DNA of 32,599 nucleotides from an uncultured Lachnospiraceae bacterium (GTDB lineage Bacteria; Bacillota; Clostridia; Lachnospirales; Lachnospiraceae). The notes beneath the pieces were generated by a model, which saw only the letters and a program-made list of their open reading frames with translations, was not told where the DNA came from and made no database searches. Location: NCBI GenBank assembly GCA_934320845.1, contig CAKRFU010000026.1:1-32599 (forward strand), in the 5' to 3' direction. This document shows positions 24,705 to 32,599 of the stretch, piece after piece (positions within the stretch are counted from its first letter, which is position 1; every line of letters starts with the position of its first letter). A program made the translations under genes and the position numbers.

Positions 24705-25349
24705 GTGAAAAATTTTGTGATAACAATTGCGAGAGGTTATGGAAGCGGCGGACGAGTTATTGGTCGTGAACTTTCAAAACGTTTGGGGATTCCGTGTTAT
24801 GATGACCAGATTTTGAAAATGGCATCTGAACTAAGCGGAATAAATAAAAACAAATTTGTTGAAGTGGATGAGAGACTAAGAGGCAGCAGCTTTCTTAGAA
24901 AACTTTCGGGAATACCTTCCGCAAGTATAGTGGGGCCGTCTGAGGAGGGATTTGTCTCAGATGTAAATCTTTTTAATTACCAGGCACAGATAATTAAGAA
25001 TGTTGCCAACAGGCAATCATGTATTATTATTGGAAAATGTGCAAATCATATCTTGAAAGATTATGGAAATGTAGTCAGTGTTTACATTGAAGCACCGAGA
25101 AAAGCCTGCGTAAAGAGTGTTGTAGATTTGCTTGATGTCACAGAGGATGAAGCAAACAAAATGATTTATCAGACTGACAGGTATCGTGCAGATTATTATA
25201 AGTATTATTCAGGCGGTGAGGATTGGACAAATCCGGTTCTTTACGATATGACATTAAACAGTTATCGTATAGGAAGAGAAAGATGTGTCGAGGTAATAAT
25301 CGATTATCTGAAAATTAAATATGGAGAGGATGTACTTAAATTAAAATGA
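24705..25349 (+). CDS. Cytidylate-kinase-like family protein
   Basis: The 214-residue protein starts ITIARGYGSGGRVIGRELSK, a P-loop-like opening typical of the cytidylate-kinase-like family (Pfam Cytidylate_kin2), which is distinct from housekeeping CMP kinase. Other family marks are IIIGKCANHIL and the RYRADYYKYY segment near the C terminus. A small-molecule kinase function is assumed, but the substrate is not established for the family. The start is GTG at 24705, with AGGAGG at 24691-24696. It lies between a two-component pair and the urea transporter operon, 109 bases before urtA, and may share regulation with them. Confidence 0.85.
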   Translation: MKNFVITIARGYGSGGRVIGRELSKRLGIPCYDDQILKMASELSGINKNKFVEVDERLRGSSFLRKLSGIPSASIVGPSEEGFVSDVNLFNYQAQIIKNVANRQSCIIIGKCANHILKDYGNVVSVYIEAPRKACVKSVVDLLDVTEDEANKMIYQTDRYRADYYKYYSGGEDWTNPVLYDMTLNSYRIGRERCVEVIIDYLKIKYGEDVLKLK

Positions 25350-25380
25350 TATGTGCATTAAAACAATGACAAAGGAGTCA

Positions 25381-25398
25381 ATATTTATCAATAAATAT
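25381..25398. promoter_or_regulatory. 18-base palindrome upstream of urtA
   Basis: ATATTTAT and ATAAATAT flank CA, a perfect 18-base inverted repeat 60 bases before the urtA start. Six T follow at 25405-25410. It could be an operator, or a weak terminator/attenuator for the gene upstream. Confidence 0.45.
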
Positions 25399-25458
25399 GG
25401 CTTCTTTTTTGATTTATTGGAAACAACTGAAAAGCAGTACAGAAATGGAGGACAGACT

Positions 25459-26703
25459 ATGAAGAAGAAAATAATGAAAAGAGTAATAGCGGTGTTAACA
25501 GGAGCAACATTGATTTTGAGTGCTACAGGCTGCGGAGGAAGCAAATCTTCAGACAGCGGTTCAGATTCGGACACTGTAAAAGTAGGAATTTTACATTCAC
25601 TTACAGGCTCAATGGCAATCAGTGAAAAGTCGGTTAGGGATGCAGAAGTTATGGCTATAGAAGAAATCAATGCGTCAGGCGGTGTACTTGGCAAAAAGAT
25701 TAAATATGTAGAAGAAGATGGTGCATCAGAGCCGTCAACATTTGCAACAAAAGCAGAAAAGCTTGTTGACAGTGAAGGTGTTGCGACAGTATTTGGCTGC
25801 TGGACTTCATCTTCAAGAAAAGCAGTAAAATCTGTCTTTGAAGATTATGATAATCTTCTTTGGTATCCGGTTCAGTATGAAGGAATGGAATCATCAAGCA
25901 ATATAGTATATTGTGGTGCTGCACCAAATCAGCAGATAGTACCGGCTATTGAGTATCTTATCAAAAAGGGATATAAGAAATTCTTCCTTATGGGTTCAGA
26001 TTATGTATTCCCAAGAACAGCAAACATGATAATCAAAGCTCAGGTTAAAGCAGCAGGCGGCAAAGTTGTCGGCGAGGAATACGCTGACATGGAGCAGACG
26101 GATTTCGCTTCAATAATTGCAAAAATTGAATCTGCAAAGCCTGATATTATTATCAATACATTAAACGGTACAGGAAATGTTTCATTCTTCAAACAGATGT
26201 CAGAAAAGAATTACACAAGCAAAGATTATCCGACAATGTCATTTTCAATTGCAGAAGAAGAGGTTGCTACAATTGGTGCTGACATCTTAAAAGGACATAT
26301 GGTTTCATGGAACTATTATCAGACAACAGATACAGATAAAAATAAAGAGTTTGTTGCAAATTACAAGAAGAAATACGGTGAGGACAGAGTGACATCTGAC
26401 CCGGCAGAAGCAGGATATGACGCGGTTTATCTCTGGAAGGCAGCTTGTGAGAAAGCAAACAGTTTTGAGGTGGATGATGTACTTGACGCAATACATACAG
26501 GAGAAATAAGCTTTGATGCTCCTGAGGGAACAGTAACTATTGACGGAGACAACCAGCATCTTACAAAACCTGTCAGAATCGGTGAAGTGGATGAAAAAGG
26601 TCTTATCAATGAGATTTATGCAACTGACAAACCTGTAAAACCGGACCCATATTTGAAATCATATGACTGGGCAGTAAAAGCAGGTATTCAGCCTTTAGAG
26701 TAA
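25459..26703 (+). CDS. urtA: UrtA-type urea ABC transporter substrate-binding lipoprotein
   Basis: This is the extracellular binding protein of a urea (or short amide) ABC importer. The 414-residue product has a lipoprotein signal: a Lys-rich start, a hydrophobic stretch and the lipobox ATGC with the lipid-carrying cysteine C25. The mature part matches UrtA more closely than branched-chain amino acid binders, with KVGILHSLTGSMAISE, FGCWTSSSRKAV, NLLWYPVQYEGME and LNGTGNVSFF. GGAGG at 25447-25451 sets the ATG at 25459; an upstream in-frame start at 25351 lacks a ribosome binding site and would bury the signal peptide. It heads the run urtABCDE. The related FmdD formamide binders are the main alternative for substrate. 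Confidence 0.93.
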   Translation: MKKKIMKRVIAVLTGATLILSATGCGGSKSSDSGSDSDTVKVGILHSLTGSMAISEKSVRDAEVMAIEEINASGGVLGKKIKYVEEDGASEPSTFATKAEKLVDSEGVATVFGCWTSSSRKAVKSVFEDYDNLLWYPVQYEGMESSSNIVYCGAAPNQQIVPAIEYLIKKGYKKFFLMGSDYVFPRTANMIIKAQVKAAGGKVVGEEYADMEQTDFASIIAKIESAKPDIIINTLNGTGNVSFFKQMSEKNYTSKDYPTMSFSIAEEEVATIGADILKGHMVSWNYYQTTDTDKNKEFVANYKKKYGEDRVTSDPAEAGYDAVYLWKAACEKANSFEVDDVLDAIHTGEISFDAPEGTVTIDGDNQHLTKPVRIGEVDEKGLINEIYATDKPVKPDPYLKSYDWAVKAGIQPLE

Positions 26704-26730
26704 AAGCAAAAACAATCAGGAGGTTAAAAT

Positions 26731-27636
26731 ATGGAGCAGTTTATTACTACATTATTTAACGGTTTAAGTCTCAGTTCCATAATTTTATTGACATCCTTAG
26801 GACTGGCAATCACATTTGGACAGATGAAAATAATAAATATGGCGCATGGTGAATTTGTGATGATAGGTGCGTATACAACATATGTTGTTCAGAATGTGGT
26901 TGCCGGGATTGTTCCGGCATCCATGCAGGGAATATATTATATAATTTCAATTCCGGCAGCATTTGGCGTGACATTTTTACTTGGCAGTATAATGGAGCGT
27001 CTTATAGTATCAAGATTGTATGGCCGTGAAATTGACAGTCTCCTTGCAACATATGGAATAAGTCTCATCTTGCAGCAGGCTGCGAGAAGCATATTCGGAA
27101 CACAGGGTGTAAACGTAAACGTTCCGGCATTTTTGGAGGGCGGCTTAAAAATCGGAGGATGCACATTTTCTTATAATCGTATATTTATTATCACAATGGT
27201 TCTTGTCTGCCTGCTGATTATTTATTTTATAATGTACCGTTCAGGATTTGGAAAAAAGATGCGTGCAGTAATGCAGAACAGACCTATGGCACAGTGCATG
27301 GGAATTAATTCAAAAAGAGTAGACACAATTACGTTCAGTATTGGTTCGGGACTTGCCGGTATAGCCGGATGCTCAGTTGCGCTTCTTGGTTCCATCGATT
27401 CGACAGTAGGTCAGAGTTATATCGTAAATTCATTTATGGCAATTGTTCTTGGCGGAGTAGGAAAACTGGCAGGAACCGTACTCGGCTCATCAGTAATAGG
27501 ATTTTGTAGTATTTTTACTGAAAAATATACATCAGCAACAATAGCTAAGGCAATTGTGTTACTTGTTGTTATCGTATTTTTACAGAAAAGACCGCAGGGA
27601 TTTTTCGTTGTAAAAAGCAGAGGATTGGATGAATAG
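26731..27636 (+). CDS. urtB: UrtB-type urea ABC transporter permease
   Basis: The 301-residue protein is almost entirely hydrophobic, with about eight membrane helices. It belongs to the LivH-like permease family. TSLGLAITFGQMKIINMAHG near the N terminus and the loop SRLYGREIDSLLATYGISLI are typical of UrtB. It forms half of the membrane channel with UrtC. CAGGAGG lies upstream with good spacing. It starts 27 bases after urtA, and urtC starts nine bases after its stop. Confidence 0.94.
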   Translation: MEQFITTLFNGLSLSSIILLTSLGLAITFGQMKIINMAHGEFVMIGAYTTYVVQNVVAGIVPASMQGIYYIISIPAAFGVTFLLGSIMERLIVSRLYGREIDSLLATYGISLILQQAARSIFGTQGVNVNVPAFLEGGLKIGGCTFSYNRIFIITMVLVCLLIIYFIMYRSGFGKKMRAVMQNRPMAQCMGINSKRVDTITFSIGSGLAGIAGCSVALLGSIDSTVGQSYIVNSFMAIVLGGVGKLAGTVLGSSVIGFCSIFTEKYTSATIAKAIVLLVVIVFLQKRPQGFFVVKSRGLDE

Positions 27637-27645
27637 GAGGTTTGT

Positions 27646-28734
27646 ATGAAAATTATAACAAAACATGGTGATAATCTTTGTTTTATATTGATTGTAATTG
27701 CATTGGCATTAACTCCTATTTTATCCGGGGCAGGAATAATCCAGAACACTTCGACGGTATTGTTCCTTGGAAAATGTATTGCTTTTTCAATCGTTGCAAT
27801 AGGTCTTGATCTTATATGGGGTTACACAGGTATTCTAAGTCTCGGGCATGGTCTGTATTTCGGCCTTGGTGCATATGTCATGGCAATGTATCTCAAACTT
27901 CAGGAAACGGGAGGAAATATTACAGACTTCATGCATGTAGGAGGTCTTAAGAAACTTCCGCTTATATGGCAGATGTGTAAGCCGTTGGGATTGTCTTTGG
28001 TGCTTGTAATAGTTGTTCCGGGTGCAGTTGCCGGAATAATAGGATATTTTATTTTTAAAAGCCGTGTTAAAGGAGTATATTTTTCAATTATATCGCAGGC
28101 GATAACATGGGCGGCATATTCAATGTTCATTGCTTTATCACCATATACAAATGGAAATGTCGGAATAACAGAAATAAAATCAATTTTTGGAAGTATTAAA
28201 GGAAAATCAAACGCAGATAATATGCAGATGTTATTTTATCTAGCTGTAGCTATACTTGTTGTTATATATGTGATTTCAAAATATCTTGTAAACAGTAAGT
28301 TTGGAAAAATTCTTATAGCAATTCGTGACGGTGAAAACAGAACTTATTTTTCGGGTTACAAAGTAAGCAAATTTAAGACATTTATATATATTGTGTCTGC
28401 TGTATTTGCGGGAATAGCCGGAGCTGTATTTGTTAATTTTAACGGAAGTATCACACCGTCGCAGATGACAATTGCATATTCAATAACGATGGTTATATGG
28501 GTTGCAGTTGGAGGAAGAGCATCAATTATAGGAGCTGTTATAGGAGCATTTTTGATAAATCTTTGTGAATACAATTTAAGCTCAGGAAGTCTTGTTGAGA
28601 TATGGCAGTATATTATAGGAGCTATATTCTGTCTTACTATTATATTCTTTAAAGGCGGAATTGTCGGTGTTATCAGAGAACACATACCTGCACTGTTAAA
28701 GAAAAAGGATGAAAATGTGACGGGTACAAACTAA
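27646..28734 (+). CDS. urtC: UrtC-type urea ABC transporter permease
   Basis: This is the second membrane subunit, of the LivM-like family, 362 residues with about ten hydrophobic segments. LIWGYTGILSLGHGLYFGLG is the UrtC-type version of the conserved loop, and the NRTYFSGYKVSKFK segment precedes the last helices. AGGAGG overlaps the end of urtB, so translation is probably coupled. The C-terminal ~15 residues are charged and cytoplasmic. Confidence 0.94.
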   Translation: MKIITKHGDNLCFILIVIALALTPILSGAGIIQNTSTVLFLGKCIAFSIVAIGLDLIWGYTGILSLGHGLYFGLGAYVMAMYLKLQETGGNITDFMHVGGLKKLPLIWQMCKPLGLSLVLVIVVPGAVAGIIGYFIFKSRVKGVYFSIISQAITWAAYSMFIALSPYTNGNVGITEIKSIFGSIKGKSNADNMQMLFYLAVAILVVIYVISKYLVNSKFGKILIAIRDGENRTYFSGYKVSKFKTFIYIVSAVFAGIAGAVFVNFNGSITPSQMTIAYSITMVIWVAVGGRASIIGAVIGAFLINLCEYNLSSGSLVEIWQYIIGAIFCLTIIFFKGGIVGVIREHIPALLKKKDENVTGTN

Positions 28735-28771
28735 TTGAAATCGGAAAATACGCACAGAAATGGGGAATATT

Positions 28772-29545
28772 ATGGTAAATGATAATGCATTAGTAATAAA
28801 AAATATTTCAGTATGTTTTGATGGATTTTATGCACTTACGGATGTCAATGCAAATGTAAAAAGAAACAGTATTCATTTTTTTATCGGGCCAAACGGAGCA
28901 GGTAAAACAACTTTGCTTGATATAATTTGTGCAAAAACAAGACCTACACAGGGAAGTGTGATTTTTTATCCGAAAAACGGTGACAGCATGAAACTCACAA
29001 AAATGAAGGAATATAAAATTGTACATGCAGGTGTGGGAAGAAAATTTCAGGTTCCGTCAGTGTTTGTAAATCTGACTGTAGAAGAAAATATGATACTGTC
29101 TTTGAAGGGACACAAAGGAATATGGGATTGTATTTTTTGCAAGCCTTCAAAAGTCGAGAAGGATTGGATATATGAAATCCTTGAGAGAATAGGACTTAAG
29201 GACTTTGCAAAGCTTCGTGCAGGTGCTCTTGCACATGGACAGAAACAGTGGCTTGAGATAGGTATGCAGCTTGTGCAGAAACCGGAGATAATTATGCTTG
29301 ATGAACCGGCAGCAGGAATGGGAAAACCAGAAACATTTAAGACAGGGGAAATACTTAAAGAAATAAAGAAAGATTGCACTGTAATAGTTATCGAGCATGA
29401 TATGGAGTTTGTAAAGCAGACGGCGGATGTGGTTACCGTTTTGCATGAAGGAAAAGTGCTTATGGAAGGTGACATAGATAGTGTACTTGCCGACAAGACG
29501 GTACAGTCGGTTTATCTTGGAAGAGGCGGCGAGCCGGAAATGTGA
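28772..29545 (+). CDS. urtD: UrtD-type urea ABC transporter ATP-binding protein
   Basis: This is one of two ATPases that power the importer. The 257-residue protein has Walker A GPNGAGKT (39-46) and the UrtD-type signature LAHGQKQWLEIGMQL in place of LSGGQ. It also has Walker B IIMLDEPAAGM and the switch histidine in VIEHDMEFV. ATG 28772 is preferred, with TGGGGA just upstream; another in-frame ATG at 28760 would add four residues but has no ribosome binding site. The 3' end overlaps the preferred upstream region of urtE. A gap of 37 bases separates it from urtC. Confidence 0.93.
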   Translation: MVNDNALVIKNISVCFDGFYALTDVNANVKRNSIHFFIGPNGAGKTTLLDIICAKTRPTQGSVIFYPKNGDSMKLTKMKEYKIVHAGVGRKFQVPSVFVNLTVEENMILSLKGHKGIWDCIFCKPSKVEKDWIYEILERIGLKDFAKLRAGALAHGQKQWLEIGMQLVQKPEIIMLDEPAAGMGKPETFKTGEILKEIKKDCTVIVIEHDMEFVKQTADVVTVLHEGKVLMEGDIDSVLADKTVQSVYLGRGGEPEM

Positions 29546-29553
29546 GGTGTTGT

Positions 29554-30246
29554 ATGTTAGAAATTCAGAATATAAATTCTTATTATGGAGAGAGCCGTGT
29601 GCTCAATGAGCTTTCGTTATCTGTTCCGGATGGGGAAATTGTAGGATTGATAGGACGTAATGGTGTTGGAAAAAGTACAACGCTTAAAAGTATTATGGGA
29701 TTGATAAAAACTGCCGGTGGAAGTATTATATTTGATGGAAATGATATTATAAAAATGCCGACATATGAAAGGGTAAAAAAGGGAATCGGATATGTTCCGC
29801 AGGGCAGGGATATATTTCCGTATATGACGGTTCAGGAAAATCTTGAAATGGGATTACAGCCGTTAGGCGGAAAGGGGAAAATTCCTGATTATATATATGA
29901 GCTTTTTCCGATACTCCCTGAATTTGCGAAAAGAAAAGGCGGTGACCTGTCCGGAGGTCAGCAGCAGCAGCTTGCGATTGCGAGAGCACTGGCAGCAGAA
30001 CCCAAAATACTTATACTTGACGAACCGACGGAAGGAATACAGCCTTCAATAATTCATGATATAGGAGTTGCGATAAAAAAAGTAAATGAGTGGAAACACA
30101 TAACTGTTTTGCTTGTGGAACAGTATCTTGACTTTGTCATGGAAAATACATCGTATCTGTATGTTATGGAAAAGGGAGAGATAATTTACAAAAACAGGAC
30201 GGCGGATGCAGAGAAAGAAGAAGTCCAGAAAATGATGACGAGCTAA
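29554..30246 (+). CDS. urtE: UrtE-type urea ABC transporter ATP-binding protein
   Basis: This is the second ATPase, 230 residues. Walker A is GRNGVGKST. GYVPQGRDIFPYMTVQENL, LSGGQQQQLAIARAL and DEPTEGIQPSII are near-diagnostic for UrtE. ATG 29554 matches the family N terminus (MLEIQNINSYYGES), with GAGGTG shortly upstream. The GTG at 29542 overlaps the urtD stop and is rejected. Together with urtABCD it makes the transporter complete. The next gene, a receiver-kinase fusion, begins about 40 bases later without a terminator between. Confidence 0.95.
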   Translation: MLEIQNINSYYGESRVLNELSLSVPDGEIVGLIGRNGVGKSTTLKSIMGLIKTAGGSIIFDGNDIIKMPTYERVKKGIGYVPQGRDIFPYMTVQENLEMGLQPLGGKGKIPDYIYELFPILPEFAKRKGGDLSGGQQQQLAIARALAAEPKILILDEPTEGIQPSIIHDIGVAIKKVNEWKHITVLLVEQYLDFVMENTSYLYVMEKGEIIYKNRTADAEKEEVQKMMTS

Positions 30247-30285
30247 ATGTGAGTGGAGGCAAACTACTCAGATATGGAGAGTTTT

Positions 30286-31353
30286 ATGAGGGTGGCAGAA
30301 ATATTGATAGTAGATGATCAGCCGGATCAGATAAGATTTGCAGGAGAAATATTAAAAAGTGCCGGGTACCGTGTGTATGTTGCGACATCAGGAAAAAAGG
30401 CGCTCGGTTTTCTTGAAACCAGAAAACCTGATTTAATAGTTCTTGATATAAAAATGGAAGATATAGATGGAATAACGGTTTGCAGGAAAATCAAAAACAA
30501 TCCGGATACAAAAGAAATTCCTGTTATATTTTTAACCACGGAAAAAAGCCCGGAGGTAATACGCAAAGGTTTTGAGGCAGGGTGCAGTGATTACATTTGC
30601 AAACCTTATATAAGGGAAGAATATCTTGCGAGGGTACAGGTTCATTTGAAAATACATAAACAAAACAAAATGCTGACAAATGCAAATGAAGAATTAAATA
30701 TGTTTTGCAGTGCGGTATCTCATGACCTTCGTTCACCGTTACAGGTTATGGGAATGCTGATAGATGCGCTTAACGATGAGATTATAAATGAAAATAAGGA
30801 AGAAGTTATAAAAATATCAGATATGATTTCAGCAAAAGCTGGTGAACTTGATACAATGATAAAAAGACTGCTTGAGTTTTCGAGAATGTGCAATGTGAAA
30901 ATGAATATGCAGCAGCTTGATATGGATGAGATATTTGACACGGAGTACGAAGAACTTGAAAAATTGGAAAAAGACAGAAAAATAAATTATTTTCATGGGG
31001 AGCTTGGAACCATATCAGGAGACGAGGTCCTCATTCGTATGGTTGTAAAAAACATACTTAGTAATGCTTTAAAATACACAAGAAAATGTCATACGGCGGT
31101 TATAAGTGTTTCTATGGAATATGACAAACCTTTTAAGCGTATTTCGGTAACGGACAATGGTGCGGGTTTTGATGAAGAGTATTCGGATAAACTTTTTAAT
31201 GTGTTTCAAAGGCTGCACAGCAGCAGTGAATTTGAGGGCAGCGGAGTGGGACTTGCCATAGTAAAAAAGGTGATGCAGAGGCATGGCGGAGCCGTGGCGA
31301 TAAGGGGGAGTGTGGGAAAGGGAGTTACAATAACACTCACATTCAGAGAGTGA
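30286..31353 (+). CDS. Soluble receiver-histidine kinase fusion
   Basis: The 355-residue protein has no membrane segment. An N-terminal receiver domain (about 1-120) has D54 in VLDIKMEDIDG and the conserved CKPY loop. A HisKA domain has H146 in VSHDLRSPLQVM, and a C-terminal HATPase domain has NILSNALKYT, DNGAGF and GSGVGLAIVKK. Such proteins receive phosphate from another kinase through the receiver and then control their own kinase activity. ATG 30286 is preferred, with GGAG at 30276-30279; the in-frame GTG at 30253 and ATG at 30274 lack well-placed ribosome binding sites. It follows urtE without a terminator and is followed by one, so it appears to be the last gene of the urt transcript. 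Its partner regulator is not adjacent; the phosphorelay at 21112-24589 is a candidate by proximity. Confidence 0.92.
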   Translation: MRVAEILIVDDQPDQIRFAGEILKSAGYRVYVATSGKKALGFLETRKPDLIVLDIKMEDIDGITVCRKIKNNPDTKEIPVIFLTTEKSPEVIRKGFEAGCSDYICKPYIREEYLARVQVHLKIHKQNKMLTNANEELNMFCSAVSHDLRSPLQVMGMLIDALNDEIINENKEEVIKISDMISAKAGELDTMIKRLLEFSRMCNVKMNMQQLDMDEIFDTEYEELEKLEKDRKINYFHGELGTISGDEVLIRMVVKNILSNALKYTRKCHTAVISVSMEYDKPFKRISVTDNGAGFDEEYSDKLFNVFQRLHSSSEFEGSGVGLAIVKKVMQRHGGAVAIRGSVGKGVTITLTFRE

Positions 31354-31361
31354 AAAATAAA

Positions 31362-31389
31362 AAAAGTATTGTCAAATGACAATACTTTT
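31362..31389 (+). terminator. Terminator after the receiver-kinase gene
   Basis: The arms AAAAGTATTGTCA and the exact complement are separated by only two bases, so the working loop is larger and the stem about ten base pairs. The second arm ends in four T. It separates the urt block from rpoB. Confidence 0.75.
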
Positions 31390-31427
31390 GATAAAATACA
31401 TATTTTAACAAAAATACAAAATATTTC

Positions 31428-31456
31428 TTGACAAGTCAGTCCTTTAATGCTAACAT
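31428..31456 (+). promoter_or_regulatory. rpoB promoter
   Basis: TTGACA (31428-31433), a 17-base spacer and TAACAT (31451-31456). Transcription should start near 31463, leaving a leader of about 130 bases. Confidence 0.7.
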
Positions 31457-31475
31457 GAAAAATGCACTATTGTGG

Positions 31476-31557
31476 CTGACTATACTTTTATACTTTTCTT
31501 ATTTATTATATCACAGTTCGTTAAAAAAGAAAAGTCCTTAATGAAAAAAATAGTCAG
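31476..31557 (+). promoter_or_regulatory. Nested stem-loop in the rpoB leader
   Basis: CTGACTAT (31476-31483) pairs perfectly with ATAGTCAG (31550-31557). Inside it, ACTTTTCTT (31492-31500) pairs perfectly with AAGAAAAGT (31527-31535). The structure lies wholly between the predicted start of transcription and the ribosome binding site (AAGGAG, 31581-31586). Confidence 0.5.
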
Positions 31558-31595
31558 ACTGCAAAATACTCTAAAAAATTAAGGAGTGAACATCG

Positions 31596-32599
31596 ATGGA
31601 GAAAAACAGGATACGCCCAGTAAAAGTAGGTAACGGTGTTAGAATGAGTTATGCCAAACAGCAGGAAGTGCTGGAGATGCCAAATCTCATTGAGGTACAG
31701 ACTAATTCTTATCAGTGGTTCTTGGACGAAGGACTAAAAGAAGTTTTCCGAGATATTTCGCCTATCTCTGATTTTGGTGGTCATCTCAGTCTCGAATTTG
31801 TAGATTTTGTTTTATGCAGGGATGAGACAAAGTATGACATCGATCAGTGTAAGGAGAGGGATGCAACATACGCAGCACCTTTGAAGGTGAAAGTAAGGTT
31901 ACACAATAAGGAAACAGAAGAAATTAAAGAGCATGAGATCTTTATGGGAGATCTTCCTTTGATGACTGCGACAGGTACCTTTGTAATCAATGGTGCTGAA
32001 CGAGTTATAGTTAGCCAGTTGGTTCGTTCACCAGGTATTTATTATGCAATCGGACATGATAAATTTGGTAAGGAACTTTATTCGTCAACTGTAATTCCAA
32101 ATCGTGGTGCATGGCTGGAATACGAGACTGACTCCAATGATGTATTTTATGTTCGTGTAGATAGAAACAGAAAAGTTCCTATCACTGTATTCCTTAGAGC
32201 TATGGGTCTTGGAAGTAATGAGCAGATTAAAGAACTTTTCGGTGATGAGCCAAAGATTCTTGCAAGTATTGAAAAAGATACTACAGAGAATTATCAGGAC
32301 GGTCTTCTTGAATTATATAAGAAACTCCGCCCGGGCGAGCCATTGTCAGTAGACAGTGCTGAAAACTTATTAAATGGTATGTTCTTTGACCCTAAGAGAT
32401 ATGATCTTGCGAAGGTAGGAAGATACAAGTTTAATAAGAAACTTCATTTTAAGAATCGTATTACAGGCTGCAAGCTTGCAGAGGATGCTGTAAGCCCTGC
32501 AACAGGTGAAGTATATGAAGCCGGCACAACTATCACAGAAGAACTTGCAACTGAACTTCAGAACGCAGCAGTTCCTTATGTAATGGTTGAAAAAGAAGA
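31596..32599 (+). CDS. rpoB: RNA polymerase beta subunit, 3' end missing
   Basis: RpoB forms the catalytic core of RNA polymerase with RpoC. The frame is open from the ATG at 31596 to the end of the window (334 full codons), so only the first quarter or so of the ~1,200-residue protein is here. The start [20 protein letters not shown], then [40 protein letters not shown] and [15 protein letters not shown] are standard bacterial RpoB N-terminal sequence. AAGGAG at 31581-31586 sets the start. The rifampicin-binding region lies beyond the window. In most Firmicutes rplL precedes rpoB; here a terminator, promoter and structured leader separate it from an unrelated signalling gene. Confidence 0.98.
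   Translation, partial: MEKNRIRPVKVGNGVRMSYAKQQEVLEMPNLIEVQTNSYQWFLDEGLKEVFRDISPISDFGGHLSLEFVDFVLCRDETKYDIDQCKERDATYAAPLKVKVRLHNKETEEIKEHEIFMGDLPLMTATGTFVINGAERVIVSQLVRSPGIYYAIGHDKFGKELYSSTVIPNRGAWLEYETDSNDVFYVRVDRNRKVPITVFLRAMGLGSNEQIKELFGDEPKILASIEKDTTENYQDGLLELYKKLRPGEPLSVDSAENLLNGMFFDPKRYDLAKVGRYKFNKKLHFKNRITGCKLAEDAVSPATGEVYEAGTTITEELATELQNAAVPYVMVEKE

Noticed and set aside
25351..25458. Longer urtA start at 25351
   Set aside because: It would place 36 extra residues before the lipoprotein signal and has no ribosome binding site.

Overview
The window looks like chromosomal DNA from a low-GC Firmicute. It is most likely a Lachnospiraceae-type Clostridium, judging from protein style, strong AGGAGG ribosome binding sites, TTGACA/TATAAT-like promoters with 17-base spacers and a T-box leader. 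This placement is an inference, because no rRNA gene is present. Almost everything is on the + strand; the exceptions are a LacI-family regulator (10306-11310) and an S1-domain/J-domain pair (16052-18030). I saw no tRNA, rRNA, CRISPR array, insertion sequence or phage gene.

Layout, left to right. (1) 2-2379: the 3' part of an M56/BlaR1-like membrane metallopeptidase, then a stand-alone argJ with its own terminator. (2) 2618-5633: a two-gene unit of a membrane-anchored Mrr-type nuclease and a large nuclease-helicase fusion with an XPD/DinG-like iron-sulfur helicase. Its G/C strand balance differs from sampled + strand neighbours. (3) 5643-5731: a cluster of DnaA boxes, several of them in exact 11-base phase, followed by a possible sigma-28-type promoter and a coiled-coil protein of unknown function (5828-6922). 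(4) 7022-10160: an AUG-specifier T-box leader controlling metG, followed closely by tcdA. (5) 10194-10288: a long inverted repeat between converging genes. (6) 10306-14432: a divergent galactose locus (LacI-type regulator, galK, class II galT) with operator-like palindromes. (7) 14655-20978: a MATE transporter, the S1-domain/J-domain pair, glycerate kinase, a HAD phosphatase and signal peptidase I. (8) 21112-31353: a signalling and transport block made of a hybrid histidine kinase with receiver and Hpt domains, an AraC-type response regulator, a cytidylate-kinase-like protein, the complete urea-type ABC transporter urtABCDE, and a soluble receiver-kinase fusion at the end of the urt run. (9) 31596-end: the 5' part of rpoB with its own promoter and a structured leader.

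How the parts work together. galK and galT form the kinase and uridylyltransferase steps of the Leloir pathway under the adjacent repressor; no epimerase gene is visible. metG and tcdA both act on tRNA function and are probably co-transcribed from a promoter that responds to uncharged tRNA-Met. The urt block imports urea or a short amide and is bracketed by signalling genes, although no urease lies in the window. The observations most worth a second look are the phased DnaA-box array, the compositionally odd nuclease/helicase pair, the urt block with built-in signalling, and the rpoB leader.
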